Assembly: GCF_000689415.1 (NCBI RefSeq)
Contig: NZ_HG322950.1
Span: 5,215,501 to 5,279,500 of the forward strand
From: Pseudomonas knackmussii B13
GTDB lineage: Bacteria > Pseudomonadota > Gammaproteobacteria > Pseudomonadales > Pseudomonadaceae
DNA length: 64,000 bases
Direction of reading: 5' to 3'
Shown: positions 54,369-62,126 of the stretch, piece after piece
Layout: each line of letters begins with the position of its first letter
How positions within the stretch are numbered: position 1 is the first letter of the stretch
Notes under the pieces: model-generated
Databases searched by the model: none
Told to the model about the DNA's origin: nothing
What the model saw: the letters and a program-made list of their open reading frames with translations, nothing else
Translations under genes and position numbers: made by a program

Positions 54369-57300
54369 ATGCCCATCGCCTCCCTGCTGATCGCCAACCG
54401 TGGCGAGATCGCCATCCGCATCGCCCGCGCCGCCGCCGAACTCGGCATGCGCAGCGTCGCCGTGTTCGCCGAGGACGACGCCACCTCGCTGCACACCCGC
54501 CAGGCTGACCAGGCCGTCGCCCTGCGCGGTCGTGGCGCCTCGGCCTACCTGGACATGCAGCAGCTGATCGAAGCAGCCCTTGCCGCTGGCTGCGATGCGG
54601 TGCACCCGGGCTACGGCTTCCTCTCCGAGAACGCCGAATTCGCCCGCCGCTGCGAGGCCGCCGGATTGCGCTTCGTCGGCCCCGACGCGGATGTGCTCGA
54701 TCAGCTTGGCGACAAGGCCCGCGCCCGCGCGCTGGCCAGCGAACACGGCATCGCACTGGCTGCCGGAACCAACAGCGCCACCTCGCTGGAAGAGGCCGAA
54801 CGCTTCTTCGCCCAGCTCCCCAGCGGCGCCCGCATGATGATCAAGGCCCTCGCCGGTGGCGGCGGACGCGGTATGCGCGCGGTACGCAAGCGCGAGGAAA
54901 TCGCCGAAGCCTATGCCCGCTGCCAATCCGAGGCCCGCGCAGCCTTCGGCAACGACGCACTCTATGTCGAGCGCCTGATCGAGCGCGCACGGCACATCGA
55001 AGTGCAGGTAATCGGCGACGGCAGTGGCCGCGTGAGCCACCTGTGGGAGCGCGACTGCAGCCTGCAGCGACGCAACCAGAAACTGCTGGAGATCGCCCCC
55101 AGCCCCGGCCTGCATCCGCGCCTACGCGGGGCGATAGTCGCGGCCGCCGTGCGCCTCGCCGAAGTGGTTCACTATCGCGGACTTGGCACCTTCGAATTCC
55201 TCCTCGACGAAGACAGCGGCGACTTCCTGTTCATGGAGGCGAACCCGCGCCTGCAGGTGGAACATACGGTCACCGAGGCCGTCACCGGCATCGACCTGGT
55301 CCAGGCACAACTGCGCATCGCCGGCGGCGCCAGCCTCGCCGAACTGGGCTTGCTGCAAGCGGATATCCCAGCGCCCAAGGGCTTCGCCATCCAATTGCGG
55401 ATCAACCTCGAAACCCTCACCGCCGACGGCACCCCGCAACCGGCCAGCGGCGTGCTGCACAGCTACCAGCCGCCCAGCGGCCCGGGCCTGCGCGTGGACG
55501 GCTACGGCTACCCCGGCTACCGCACCAGCGCCGGCTACGACTCGCTGCTGGCCAAGCTGATCGTCCACGCGGTTGATTATCCACAGGCGCTGCGCCGCGC
55601 TTACCGCGCACTCTGCGAGTTCCACCTCGACGGCGTGGCGAACAACATCCCGCTGCTGCTCAACCTGCTGCGCCAGCCGGAGCTGACCGACAACCAGGTG
55701 CATACCCGCTTCATCGAACAGCACCTGCCGGAGCTGCTGGCGGCTCAAGGCGAAGCCCACCCGCACCGCTGGATCGCCCAGGAGGCCAGCGTGCAGAGCC
55801 GCCAAACGGCGGACGTTCCGCCGGGCTGCGAAGCGCTGAACGCGCCGAGTGCCGGTGTGCTGGTCAGCCTGCTCGCTGCGCCCGGCGACGCCGTGGCCCA
55901 GGGCCAGGTGATCGCGGTGGTCGAGGCAATGAAGATGGAATTCGAGATCAAGGCCAGCGCCAGCGGCATCGTCCACAGCCTGGCGGCCACGCCCGGCGAC
56001 AGCCTCGACGAAGGCGCGCCGCTGCTGTTCATCGAACCCGCCGAAGTGGCCGCGCACAGTGCTGAACAGAGCAGCGAACTGGACCTGGATTGCATCCGCG
56101 CCGACCTCGCCGAAGTCATCGAGCGCCACGCCATTGGCCTCGACGAGCGTCGCGCGGAAGCCATCGCCAAACGCCACGCACAAGGCAAACGCAGCGCGCG
56201 GGAAAACCTCGCCGACCTGCTCGACCCCGACAGCTTCATCGAATACGGCGCCCTCGCCATAGCCGCGCAACGCCGCCGGCGCAGCCTGGAGGAGTTGCAG
56301 GCGATCAGCCCGGCGGACGGCCTGGTCACAGGCCTGGGTAGCGTCAACGCAGCGCTGTTCGACGAAGAGGCCGCGCGCTGCCTGGCCATCGCCTACGACT
56401 ACACGGTGTTCGCCGGCACCCAGGGCGTGATGAACCACAAGAAGAGCGACCGCATGCTGCAACTCGCGGAGCAGTGGCGCATCCCGCTGGTGCTCTTCGC
56501 CGAAGGCGGCGGCGGGCGCCCCGGTGACAGCGATTACCTGGGCGTCGCCGGGCTCGACTGCGCCACCTTCATGGGCATGGCGAAACTCTCCGGGCTGGTG
56601 CCGCTGGTGGGTGTGGCGTCCGGCCGCTGCTTCGCCGGCAACGCCGCTTTGCTCGGCTGCTGCGACGTGATCATCGCCACCCGTGACAGCAGCATCGGCA
56701 TGGCGGGCCCGGCGATGATCGAAGGCGGCGGCCTGGGCCGCTATGCCGCCGAAGAGGTCGGGCCAAGCCACGTGCAGGGCCCGAACGGCGTGATCGACGT
56801 GCTGGTGGAAGACGAGGCCGAAGCCACCCGCATCGCCCGCCAGTACCTGTCGTACTTCCAGGGCGAACTGCGCGACTGGCAGTGCGCCGACCAGCGCCTG
56901 CTGCGCCACGCCGTGCCGGAGAACCGCCTGCGCGCCTACGACATCCGCCAGGTCATCGCCACCCTCGCCGACGAAGGCTCGGTGCTGGAACTGCGCCGCC
57001 AGTTCGCACCCGGCATGATCACCGCGCTTGTGCGCATCGAGGGCAAGCCCTTCGGCCTGATCGCCAACAACCCCGCGCACCTGGGCGGCGCCATTGACGC
57101 CGTGGCCGGCGACAAGGCCGCGCGCTTCATGCAGCTGTGCGACGCCTTCGACTTGCCGCTGCTTTCGCTGTGCGACACCCCCGGCTTCATGGTCGGCCCG
57201 GAGGCGGAGAAGCAGGGCACGGTGCGGCACGTCTCGCGCATGTTCGTCACCGCCGCGAGCCTGAGCGTGCCCTTCTTCACCGTGGTCCTGCGCAAGGGCT

Positions 57301-57650
57301 ACGGCCTGGGCGCCATGGCCATGGCTGCCGGCAGCTTCCACGCTTCGCTGTTCACCATCGCCTGGCCCAGCGGCGAGTTCGGCGCCATGGGCCTGGAAGG
57401 TGCGGTACGCCTGGGCTACGCCAAGGAACTGGCCGCCGTGGAAGACCCGCAGGAGCGGCAGAAGCTGTTCGACAGGATGGTCGCGGCCGCCTACCGCAAC
57501 GGCAAAGGCCTGAACATGGCGAGCTTCCTGGAAATCGACGACGTCATCGACCCGGCCGAGACGCGCCGCTGGCTGCTGCGCGGCCTGGCCTCGGCGCCGA
57601 AGCCGGCAAAACGCGAGGGCAAGAAGCGCCCGCTCATCGACACATGGTGA
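54369..57650 (+). CDS. Single-chain acyl-CoA carboxylase (BC-BCCP-CT fusion)
   Basis: The 1093-residue protein joins three activities usually on separate chains. A biotin carboxylase occupies residues ~1-450 (NRGEIAIRIARAA, ATP-grasp ALAGGGGRGMRAV, FMEANPRLQVEHTVTE). A biotinyl domain carries the biotin-acceptor Lys522 in VVEAMKMEFEI. A carboxyltransferase covers ~570-1090 (FAEGGGGRPGDSDYLG, VASGRCFAGNAALLGCCDVI, DTPGFMVGPEAEKQG, KGYGLGAMAMAAGSFHASLF). The substrate is not readable; the best-known single-chain relative acts on long-chain acyl-CoAs. No acyl-CoA dehydrogenase or hydratase cluster surrounds it. Confidence 0.88.
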   Translation: MPIASLLIANRGEIAIRIARAAAELGMRSVAVFAEDDATSLHTRQADQAVALRGRGASAYLDMQQLIEAALAAGCDAVHPGYGFLSENAEFARRCEAAGLRFVGPDADVLDQLGDKARARALASEHGIALAAGTNSATSLEEAERFFAQLPSGARMMIKALAGGGGRGMRAVRKREEIAEAYARCQSEARAAFGNDALYVERLIERARHIEVQVIGDGSGRVSHLWERDCSLQRRNQKLLEIAPSPGLHPRLRGAIVAAAVRLAEVVHYRGLGTFEFLLDEDSGDFLFMEANPRLQVEHTVTEAVTGIDLVQAQLRIAGGASLAELGLLQADIPAPKGFAIQLRINLETLTADGTPQPASGVLHSYQPPSGPGLRVDGYGYPGYRTSAGYDSLLAKLIVHAVDYPQALRRAYRALCEFHLDGVANNIPLLLNLLRQPELTDNQVHTRFIEQHLPELLAAQGEAHPHRWIAQEASVQSRQTADVPPGCEALNAPSAGVLVSLLAAPGDAVAQGQVIAVVEAMKMEFEIKASASGIVHSLAATPGDSLDEGAPLLFIEPAEVAAHSAEQSSELDLDCIRADLAEVIERHAIGLDERRAEAIAKRHAQGKRSARENLADLLDPDSFIEYGALAIAAQRRRRSLEELQAISPADGLVTGLGSVNAALFDEEAARCLAIAYDYTVFAGTQGVMNHKKSDRMLQLAEQWRIPLVLFAEGGGGRPGDSDYLGVAGLDCATFMGMAKLSGLVPLVGVASGRCFAGNAALLGCCDVIIATRDSSIGMAGPAMIEGGGLGRYAAEEVGPSHVQGPNGVIDVLVEDEAEATRIARQYLSYFQGELRDWQCADQRLLRHAVPENRLRAYDIRQVIATLADEGSVLELRRQFAPGMITALVRIEGKPFGLIANNPAHLGGAIDAVAGDKAARFMQLCDAFDLPLLSLCDTPGFMVGPEAEKQGTVRHVSRMFVTAASLSVPFFTVVLRKGYGLGAMAMAAGSFHASLFTIAWPSGEFGAMGLEGAVRLGYAKELAAVEDPQERQKLFDRMVAAAYRNGKGLNMASFLEIDDVIDPAETRRWLLRGLASAPKPAKREGKKRPLIDTW

Positions 57651-57659
57651 AACAAACCC

Positions 57660-57694
57660 TTGAGCGCGCCGGGCATTCCGCTAGAATGCCCGGC
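57660..57694 (+). promoter_or_regulatory. Promoter with overlapping palindrome before the riboswitch
   Basis: TTGAGC (57660-57665) and TAGAAT (57682-57687) are 16 bases apart, a plausible sigma-70 promoter. A perfect inverted repeat, GCCGGGCATT (57668-57677) with AATGCCCGGC (57685-57694), overlaps the -10 box. It could end the carboxylase transcript or be an operator. Confidence 0.5.
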
Positions 57695-57697
57695 GTC

Positions 57698-57850
57698 ATT
57701 GGGGAGTAGCCGCCCGCCCGGTCCGTCCGGCGGGGATCACGCCAACATCCTTGGCCCGCAGGCCATGGTGTGATCAGCGCAGCGCCTGGCAAGACCTTTG
57801 ACCATGCAACCTCCGCAACGGCCGGGGAGGCGCATGGTCATGGGTATCAC
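57698..57850 (+). promoter_or_regulatory. yybP-ykoY-type (manganese) riboswitch
   Basis: The 5' untranslated region of the antiporter gene contains GGGGAGTAGCC (57701), CAACATCCTTGGCC (57743) pairing with GGCCATGG, and GACCTTTGACCATGC (57798) closing with GCATGGTC (57831). These are hallmarks of the yybP-ykoY Mn2+-sensing element, with its conserved loop sequences and stacked stems. It ends about 70 bases before the start codon, leaving room for an expression platform that hides the GAGGAG ribosome site. Confidence 0.72.
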
Positions 57851-57922
57851 ACCGGCCGGGAGTTCCACCGTGATGCACCTTTCGCACCCCGCTTCGCCTT
57901 CTCGCCACGAGGAGCGCGCCGC

Positions 57923-58933
57923 ATGCTGACTTTCGTCCTCGAACTGCTCGGCATGCTTTTGCTGATCCTGGTTGCTGCAGAAGTCTTCACCAACGCCCTG
58001 GAACACTTCGGCGAACGCCTCGGCATCTCCGAAGGCGTCACCGGCTCGCTGTTCGCCGCCATCGGCACCGCCCTGCCGGAAACCCTTGTCCCGCTGCTGG
58101 CCCTGCTCGCCGGCACCAGCAACGTGACGGTGAACGAGGAAGTCGGCGTCGGCGCCATCCTCGGCGCACCGCTGATGCTGTCCACCCTCTCCGCCTGCCT
58201 GATGGCCTGCTTCGTCATCGGCAAGCGCGGCCTGCGCGGGCGCCTGAAACCAGAGCGCAGCGGCCTGCTGCGCGACCTGAACTTCTTCCTCCTGGCGTTC
58301 ACCCTGGCGACGCTGGCAATGTTCGTACCCTCGCAGCTGCACACCTACCGCATCGGCCTGAGCGTGCTGCTGGTGCTCACCTATATCGGCTACATCACGC
58401 TGACCATCCGAGCTTCGCGTGATCTCGTGGACGATGGCCATGGCACCGAGGCCGACGGCCCCATGCTGCTGTCGCGCATCGGCCTGCCGACCAACGCCTT
58501 CACCATCGCCCTGCAGCTGGTACTTGGCCTGGCCATGCTGGTGGCCGGCGCCAAAGGCTTCATCCACGGCGTGGAAGGCCTGTCGAACCTGCTCGGAGTA
58601 TCCGCCCTGCTGATCTCGTTGCTGATCATCCCGATCGCCACCGAGCTGCCGGAAAAGGTCAACAGCATCCTCTGGGTACGTCGCGGCAAGGACACCCTGG
58701 CCTTCGGCAACATCACCGGCGCCATGGTCTTCCAGGGCACCCTGCTGCCGGCCATCGGCATCCTGCTGACACCCTGGCAGCCGCGCATCGAAGTACTGAC
58801 CGGCGTGCTGATCACCCTGCTCGCCGCGGTCTGGCTGCGCATCAATGCGCATCGGGACGGCATCGCCGCGTGGGTCCTGCTGGGCAACGGCGCGCTCTAC
58901 GTCACCTACCTGGCGATCACCCTGTCGCACTGA
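57923..58933 (+). CDS. CaCA-family cation antiporter under riboswitch control
   Basis: The 336-residue integral membrane protein is built of two inverted repeats of about five helices each. The alpha-repeat motifs are SLFAAIGTALPETLVPLLAL in the first half and LLIIPIATELPEKVNSILWV in the second; each has the acidic residue used for cation binding in Na+/Ca2+ and related exchangers. GAGGAG lies ~10 bases before the ATG at 57923. Given the upstream Mn2+-type riboswitch, manganese or calcium export is the likely job; this is inference. Confidence 0.88.
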   Translation: MLTFVLELLGMLLLILVAAEVFTNALEHFGERLGISEGVTGSLFAAIGTALPETLVPLLALLAGTSNVTVNEEVGVGAILGAPLMLSTLSACLMACFVIGKRGLRGRLKPERSGLLRDLNFFLLAFTLATLAMFVPSQLHTYRIGLSVLLVLTYIGYITLTIRASRDLVDDGHGTEADGPMLLSRIGLPTNAFTIALQLVLGLAMLVAGAKGFIHGVEGLSNLLGVSALLISLLIIPIATELPEKVNSILWVRRGKDTLAFGNITGAMVFQGTLLPAIGILLTPWQPRIEVLTGVLITLLAAVWLRINAHRDGIAAWVLLGNGALYVTYLAITLSH

Positions 58934-59033
58934 CCGGCGCGCCGTGCAAGGCCGTCCGCAGCGCCTAAACTGACGGGTTCCAGCCAGCGCCACGGCGCTG
59001 GCTGCCGTCATACGCTGCAAGTAAGGAGAGGCC

Positions 59034-59711
59034 ATGAAGATCCTGGTAGTGCTCACTTCCCACGATCAGTTGGGCGACACCGGCAAGAAGACCGGATTCT
59101 GGCTGGAGGAATTCGCCGCGCCCTACTACGTGTTCAAGGACGCAGGCGCCGAACTGACCCTGGCGTCGCCCAAGGGCGGGCACCCGCCGCTCGACCCCAA
59201 GAGTGACGAACCCGACGCCCAGACTCCGGCCACCGAGCGCTTCCGCCAGGACGCCGCGGCCCAGGCCGAACTGGCCAGCACGCGCGTGCTGGCCGAGGTC
59301 AGCGAGGACGACTACGACGCCATCTTCTACCCCGGCGGCCACGGCCCGCTCTGGGACCTGGCCGAGGACCGGCACTCCATCGCCCTGATCGAAGCCTTCG
59401 CCAACGCCGGCAAGCCAGTGGCCGCGGTCTGCCACGCACCGGGCGTGCTGCGCCACGTGAAGAACGGCGACGGCAAGCCGCTGGTCGAGGGGCGCCACGT
59501 CACCGGCTTCTCCAACAGCGAGGAAGACGCGGTCGGCCTGACCCAGGTGGTGCCCTTCCTGGTCCAGGACGTGCTCAAGGCCAACGGCGGTCGCTACAGC
59601 AAGGCCGACAACTGGCAGAGCCACGTCGAAGTCGACCGCCTGCTGATCACCGGGCAGAACCCGGCCTCCTCCGAAGCCGTCGCCAACGCCCTGCTCAAGT
59701 TGCTCGGCTGA
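59034..59711 (+). CDS. DJ-1/PfpI-family (Hsp31-like) protein
   Basis: The 225-residue protein has the type-1 glutamine amidotransferase-like fold with nucleophile Cys in AAVCHAPGVL and the acidic and glycine-rich loop IFYPGGHGPLWDL. FWLEEFAAPYYVF near the N-terminus is typical of the ThiJ/Hsp31-like branch, many of which are glyoxalase-III-like or chaperone enzymes. AGGAGAGG precedes the ATG. It stands alone before ssrA. Confidence 0.88.
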   Translation: MKILVVLTSHDQLGDTGKKTGFWLEEFAAPYYVFKDAGAELTLASPKGGHPPLDPKSDEPDAQTPATERFRQDAAAQAELASTRVLAEVSEDDYDAIFYPGGHGPLWDLAEDRHSIALIEAFANAGKPVAAVCHAPGVLRHVKNGDGKPLVEGRHVTGFSNSEEDAVGLTQVVPFLVQDVLKANGGRYSKADNWQSHVEVDRLLITGQNPASSEAVANALLKLLG

Positions 59712-59736
59712 GCAGGCCGCTTCGAGTGGCTATTGC

Positions 59737-59764
59737 GGCGGCCTTCGCGTAGAATGGCCGCCGA
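59737..59764 (+). promoter_or_regulatory. ssrA promoter region with palindrome
   Basis: TAGAAT (59751-59756) lies 24 bases before the tmRNA 5' end, in place for a -10 or slightly far; the -35 is weak. CGGCGGCC (59737-59744) and GGCCGCCG (59757-59764) flank the -10 as an inverted repeat. Confidence 0.4.
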
Positions 59765-59779
59765 CCTTCCAAGGTTCGT

Positions 59780-60136
59780 GGGGCCGATTAGGATTCGACG
59801 CCGGTGACGAAACTTGAGGGGCATGCCGAGTAGGTGACAGTTCTCGTAAATCCGCTGCCACACTTTCATAGTTGCCAACGACGACAACTACGCTCTGGCC
59901 GCCTAAGGGCGCCAGCAGACCCTAGGGGATGCCTGTAAACCCGAAGATTAGGTCTGTCAGATAGAACAGGATCGCCGCCAAGTTCGCTGTAGACGTAACG
60001 GCTAGAACTCATACAGCTCGCTCCAAGCGCCCTGCCACTCGGGCCGCGAGGAGTTAACCTAATAGAGATGGCTAAGCATGTAGAACCGATAGCCGAGTGC
60101 TGGCGGACGGGGGTTCAAATCCCCCCGGCTCCACCA
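59780..60136 (+). ncRNA. ssrA: Transfer-messenger RNA (tmRNA)
   Basis: The 357-base gene begins GGGGCCGATTAGGATTCGACG and ends GGGGTTCAAATCCC...CGGCTCCACCA. The ends pair as a tRNA-like acceptor stem with a G-T wobble. The internal reading frame at 59874-59906 encodes the tag ANDDNYALAA and a TAA stop, the tag I recall for Pseudomonas. It rescues stalled ribosomes with SmpB. Its 3' end is a classic prophage/island attachment site, and phage genes follow on the right. Confidence 0.97.
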
Positions 60137-60154
60137 AACAACCTTTACAAATTA

Positions 60155-60186
60155 GGCACTTACGCTTAACGCTAAGTGCCTTTTTT
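60155..60186 (+). terminator. Terminator downstream of ssrA
   Basis: GGCACTTA (60155-60162) pairs with TAAGTGCC (60173-60180), followed by six Ts (60181-60186). Confidence 0.85.
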
Positions 60187-60251
60187 GTGCCTGAATGGGC
60201 CGTTTTGGCTGGGTAATGCCAGCTTAATGACAGCATCAAGGAGTGTGCGGT

Positions 60252-60965
60252 ATGGCGAGGTCGCAGATCAGGTCTCACTGCAACAGGTGCCAGGGCGAGA
60301 CGCGCCACCGCCTGATCGAGCAAGTCGTCAGGGAATACGACAAAACGGACCAGTGGGATAACTACACCGAGTGGACTTCAACCTACCGAATGCTCGAGTG
60401 TTGCGGATGCGGCGAAATCCAAATGCGAGTCGAGTATTGGCATTCGAGTCACGAACTGGACGAAGACGACTGGGACTATTATCCACCGAGAGTCTCCCGC
60501 CGCATTCCGGATTGGTATAGCCGACTCCCAAGAGATTGGGCTGAGCTGATGCGCGAGGTCTATGGGGCCCTGGCCTCTAATAGCAGGCGGCTGGCCGTGA
60601 TGGGGGCGAGGACTCTCATCGATCTTTACATGGCTGCGACGGTAGGGAACCACGGAAGCTTTGATGACCGCCTCGACCGCCTTGTGACGGAGGGGTTCTT
60701 GGCAGGCAAGAACAAAGCCACCCTTCAAGCCGCACTCGAGGCAGGAAATGCCGCTGCGCATCGAGGCCATACGCCAAATGTCCAAGACATGGGGCTGGTA
60801 ATGGACATCGTAGAGAATCTACTGCACACCCATGTCTTGGAGATCGATGCAGAGAAGCTAAAGGCGAACACGCCTCCTAGACCGCCAAGGCCGGCAAAAA
60901 CAGCGCCGGCGCCAAGCTCGGTCACAGAGCCAGCAGAGGAATCGCCGCCAACCCCGGATGCATAG
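60252..60965 (+). CDS. Zinc-ribbon plus DUF4145 protein (phage cargo)
   Basis: The 237-residue protein has an N-terminal zinc ribbon (CNRC near residue 10; CCGCGEI near 50), a central helical DUF4145-type region (SRLPRDWAELMREVYGALAS, ARTLIDLYMAATVG, NAAAHRGHTPN), and a disordered Pro/Ala/Ser tail. AAGGAG lies 9 bases before the ATG at 60252. DUF4145 proteins occur often in islands, next to restriction and other defence genes, and their biochemical role is unknown. It is the first gene inside the ssrA attachment site, transcribed opposite to the phage late genes, and less GC-rich than the chromosome. Confidence 0.8.
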   Translation: MARSQIRSHCNRCQGETRHRLIEQVVREYDKTDQWDNYTEWTSTYRMLECCGCGEIQMRVEYWHSSHELDEDDWDYYPPRVSRRIPDWYSRLPRDWAELMREVYGALASNSRRLAVMGARTLIDLYMAATVGNHGSFDDRLDRLVTEGFLAGKNKATLQAALEAGNAAAHRGHTPNVQDMGLVMDIVENLLHTHVLEIDAEKLKANTPPRPPRPAKTAPAPSSVTEPAEESPPTPDA

Positions 60966-61109
60966 GGGGATAGGGATTTGAACCCCATGCGGCATTCCAG
61001 GACACCCTTCAGGCCCCGTAAAGCCTAGGCCGTGGTTTTCCGCCAACGCCTAGACCTGCCGCCACTGGCAAGGCACTCCTCTGCATCGAATGGGAAACGG
61101 CAGACACAA
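60966..61109. other. Non-coding gap with a tRNA 3'-end-like fragment
   Basis: No gene is visible here. On the minus strand, near 60968-60990, GGGGTTCAAATCCC resembles the T-arm at the 3' end of ssrA, but the flanking acceptor sequence differs and the orientation is opposite. It may be a scar of another attachment event or coincidence. Confidence 0.3.
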
Positions 61110-61134
61110 AAAAGGCCCCTACTGGAGGGGCCTT
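61110..61134 (-). terminator. Terminator of the ClpP-like/58-codon unit
   Basis: AAAGGCCCCT-ACTGG-AGGGGCCTTT; on the minus strand it is followed by TTTGTG after a six-T run. It lies ~20 bases past the stop of the 58-residue gene. Confidence 0.85.
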
Positions 61135-61153
61135 TCGGGGATTCGTCTCAGAG

Positions 61154-61330
61154 TCAGGCAATCATGTGCGGCTTGTCGATTCCCAGGCGAGCACAGGCCT
61201 CTTGAAGCTTTTGGTCAGCCTCTTGGAAGCGGCGAATACGCTCCAGAGTGAAGTCTTTCCCACAGCTTGCGCCATGCTTTTTCGACTCCTCACTCTTCGC
61301 TCTGAGATCACCAGCGGCCAGACTTTTCAT
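61154..61330 (-). CDS. 58-residue protein coupled to the ClpP-like gene
   Basis: The small ORF starts MKSLAAGDLRAKSEESKKHG and ends GIDKPHMIA. GGAG lies 8 bases before its ATG, and the ATG overlaps the stop of the ClpP-like gene (ATGA), so the two are translationally coupled. The product is charged and mostly helical (DFTLERIRRFQEADQKLQEA) with no membrane segment. A terminator follows. I do not recognise it. Being fixed behind a protease-like gene, it may be an adaptor, substrate or inhibitor; that is speculation. Confidence 0.7.
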   Translation of the reverse strand: MKSLAAGDLRAKSEESKKHGASCGKDFTLERIRRFQEADQKLQEACARLGIDKPHMIA

Positions 61331-61989
61331 GCTGCGACTCCATTCAGGGATATAACGTAATCATTGTTGCCGTAGTAGGCCTCTCTGGCAAAGTGCAAGT
61401 GGTGCTTATAGATCGCACCCTCATGCTTTACCGTGGCTGCATGCACTTGCCCGAAGCCTTGAAGGGCAAGGATACGTTCGAACAAATTATCGAAGATTTC
61501 AACCTGCGCGCTCAGATTTTCACGCACTGTCTCATCTTCGAAATCTTCTATGAAGCAGTAATACTCGCCACCCTCGCCGTGCGGCCATCGAGGGCGATGG
61601 AACAGAAGCACTGTAGGCTTCAGCGGGTCGACTGATACCACTCGTCCGACCCCATCGTCCCCCTGGATCGGATCCAGTAGAAACCACAACCACAGCGTAG
61701 CTGCTGCACTCATAGCGTAGCGTCCAATCGCCAACTCAACATCCGCTTGAGTGGTACCCAAGGCCTGGATCAAGAGAACAAGCTGGCGAATCTCTCCGCC
61801 ACCGTTCGCTCTGATGTAGATCAGCAGGCGTTCAGCAGGCTTGGCGTTGCGAAGCTCTTCGATAACCGGGGTCACTGTCTCAGCGTTAACCACGCCTTTC
61901 AGTTCCAAAACACGCCTGTCTGGTGTGACAACTGCGTTGATTTCGGGTTCAGCGACATTCTCCGCGCTTGCGGTCACGCCAGCATCCAT
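61327..61989 (-). CDS. ClpP-fold (SDH-type) serine protease-like protein, phage cargo
   Basis: The 220-residue protein shows the ClpP/crotonase fold in order: a short-strand region LLIYIRANGGGEIRQLVLLI (cf. SPGG in ClpP), a serine in GRYAMSAAATLW (Ser94, cf. GxAxSMGA), a histidine in VLLFHRPRWP (His131, cf. IMIHQP), and an AREAYYGNNDYVI stretch like ClpP's A.EYG..D. An insertion lengthens the Ser-His spacing by about 12 residues. Start at 61989 follows AAGGGG. It is not near a portal or capsid gene, so it is unlikely to be a prohead protease. Activity and partner are unknown. Confidence 0.65.
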   Translation of the reverse strand: MDAGVTASAENVAEPEINAVVTPDRRVLELKGVVNAETVTPVIEELRNAKPAERLLIYIRANGGGEIRQLVLLIQALGTTQADVELAIGRYAMSAAATLWLWFLLDPIQGDDGVGRVVSVDPLKPTVLLFHRPRWPHGEGGEYYCFIEDFEDETVRENLSAQVEIFDNLFERILALQGFGQVHAATVKHEGAIYKHHLHFAREAYYGNNDYVISLNGVAA

Positions 61990-62051
61990 GAACACCCCTT
62001 TTGGCGGATCGAAAATTGGTCGGCGATTTTACACAGCAAGTGGCCACCAGT

Positions 62052-62102
62052 TGATAGATTTATTATTCGAATAGCCAAAAAATCAATTCGCAAAATCTAT
62101 CA
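62052..62102. repeat. AT-rich long inverted repeat
   Basis: TGATAGATTT (62052-62061) matches the reverse complement of AAATCTATCA (62093-62102), with CGAAT/ATTCG nested inside. It lies between the lysis genes and the ClpP-like gene. It could terminate the lysis transcript or be an operator for the cargo gene; AT content is far above the surrounding DNA. Confidence 0.6.
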
Positions 62103-62126
62103 TTCAACCTGACGTCACGTGGAACC

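Noticed and set aside
61241..61995. Reading the ClpP-like gene as a prohead protease
   Set aside because: Phage prohead proteases lie beside portal and capsid genes. This one is beyond the lysis cassette with only cargo around it.
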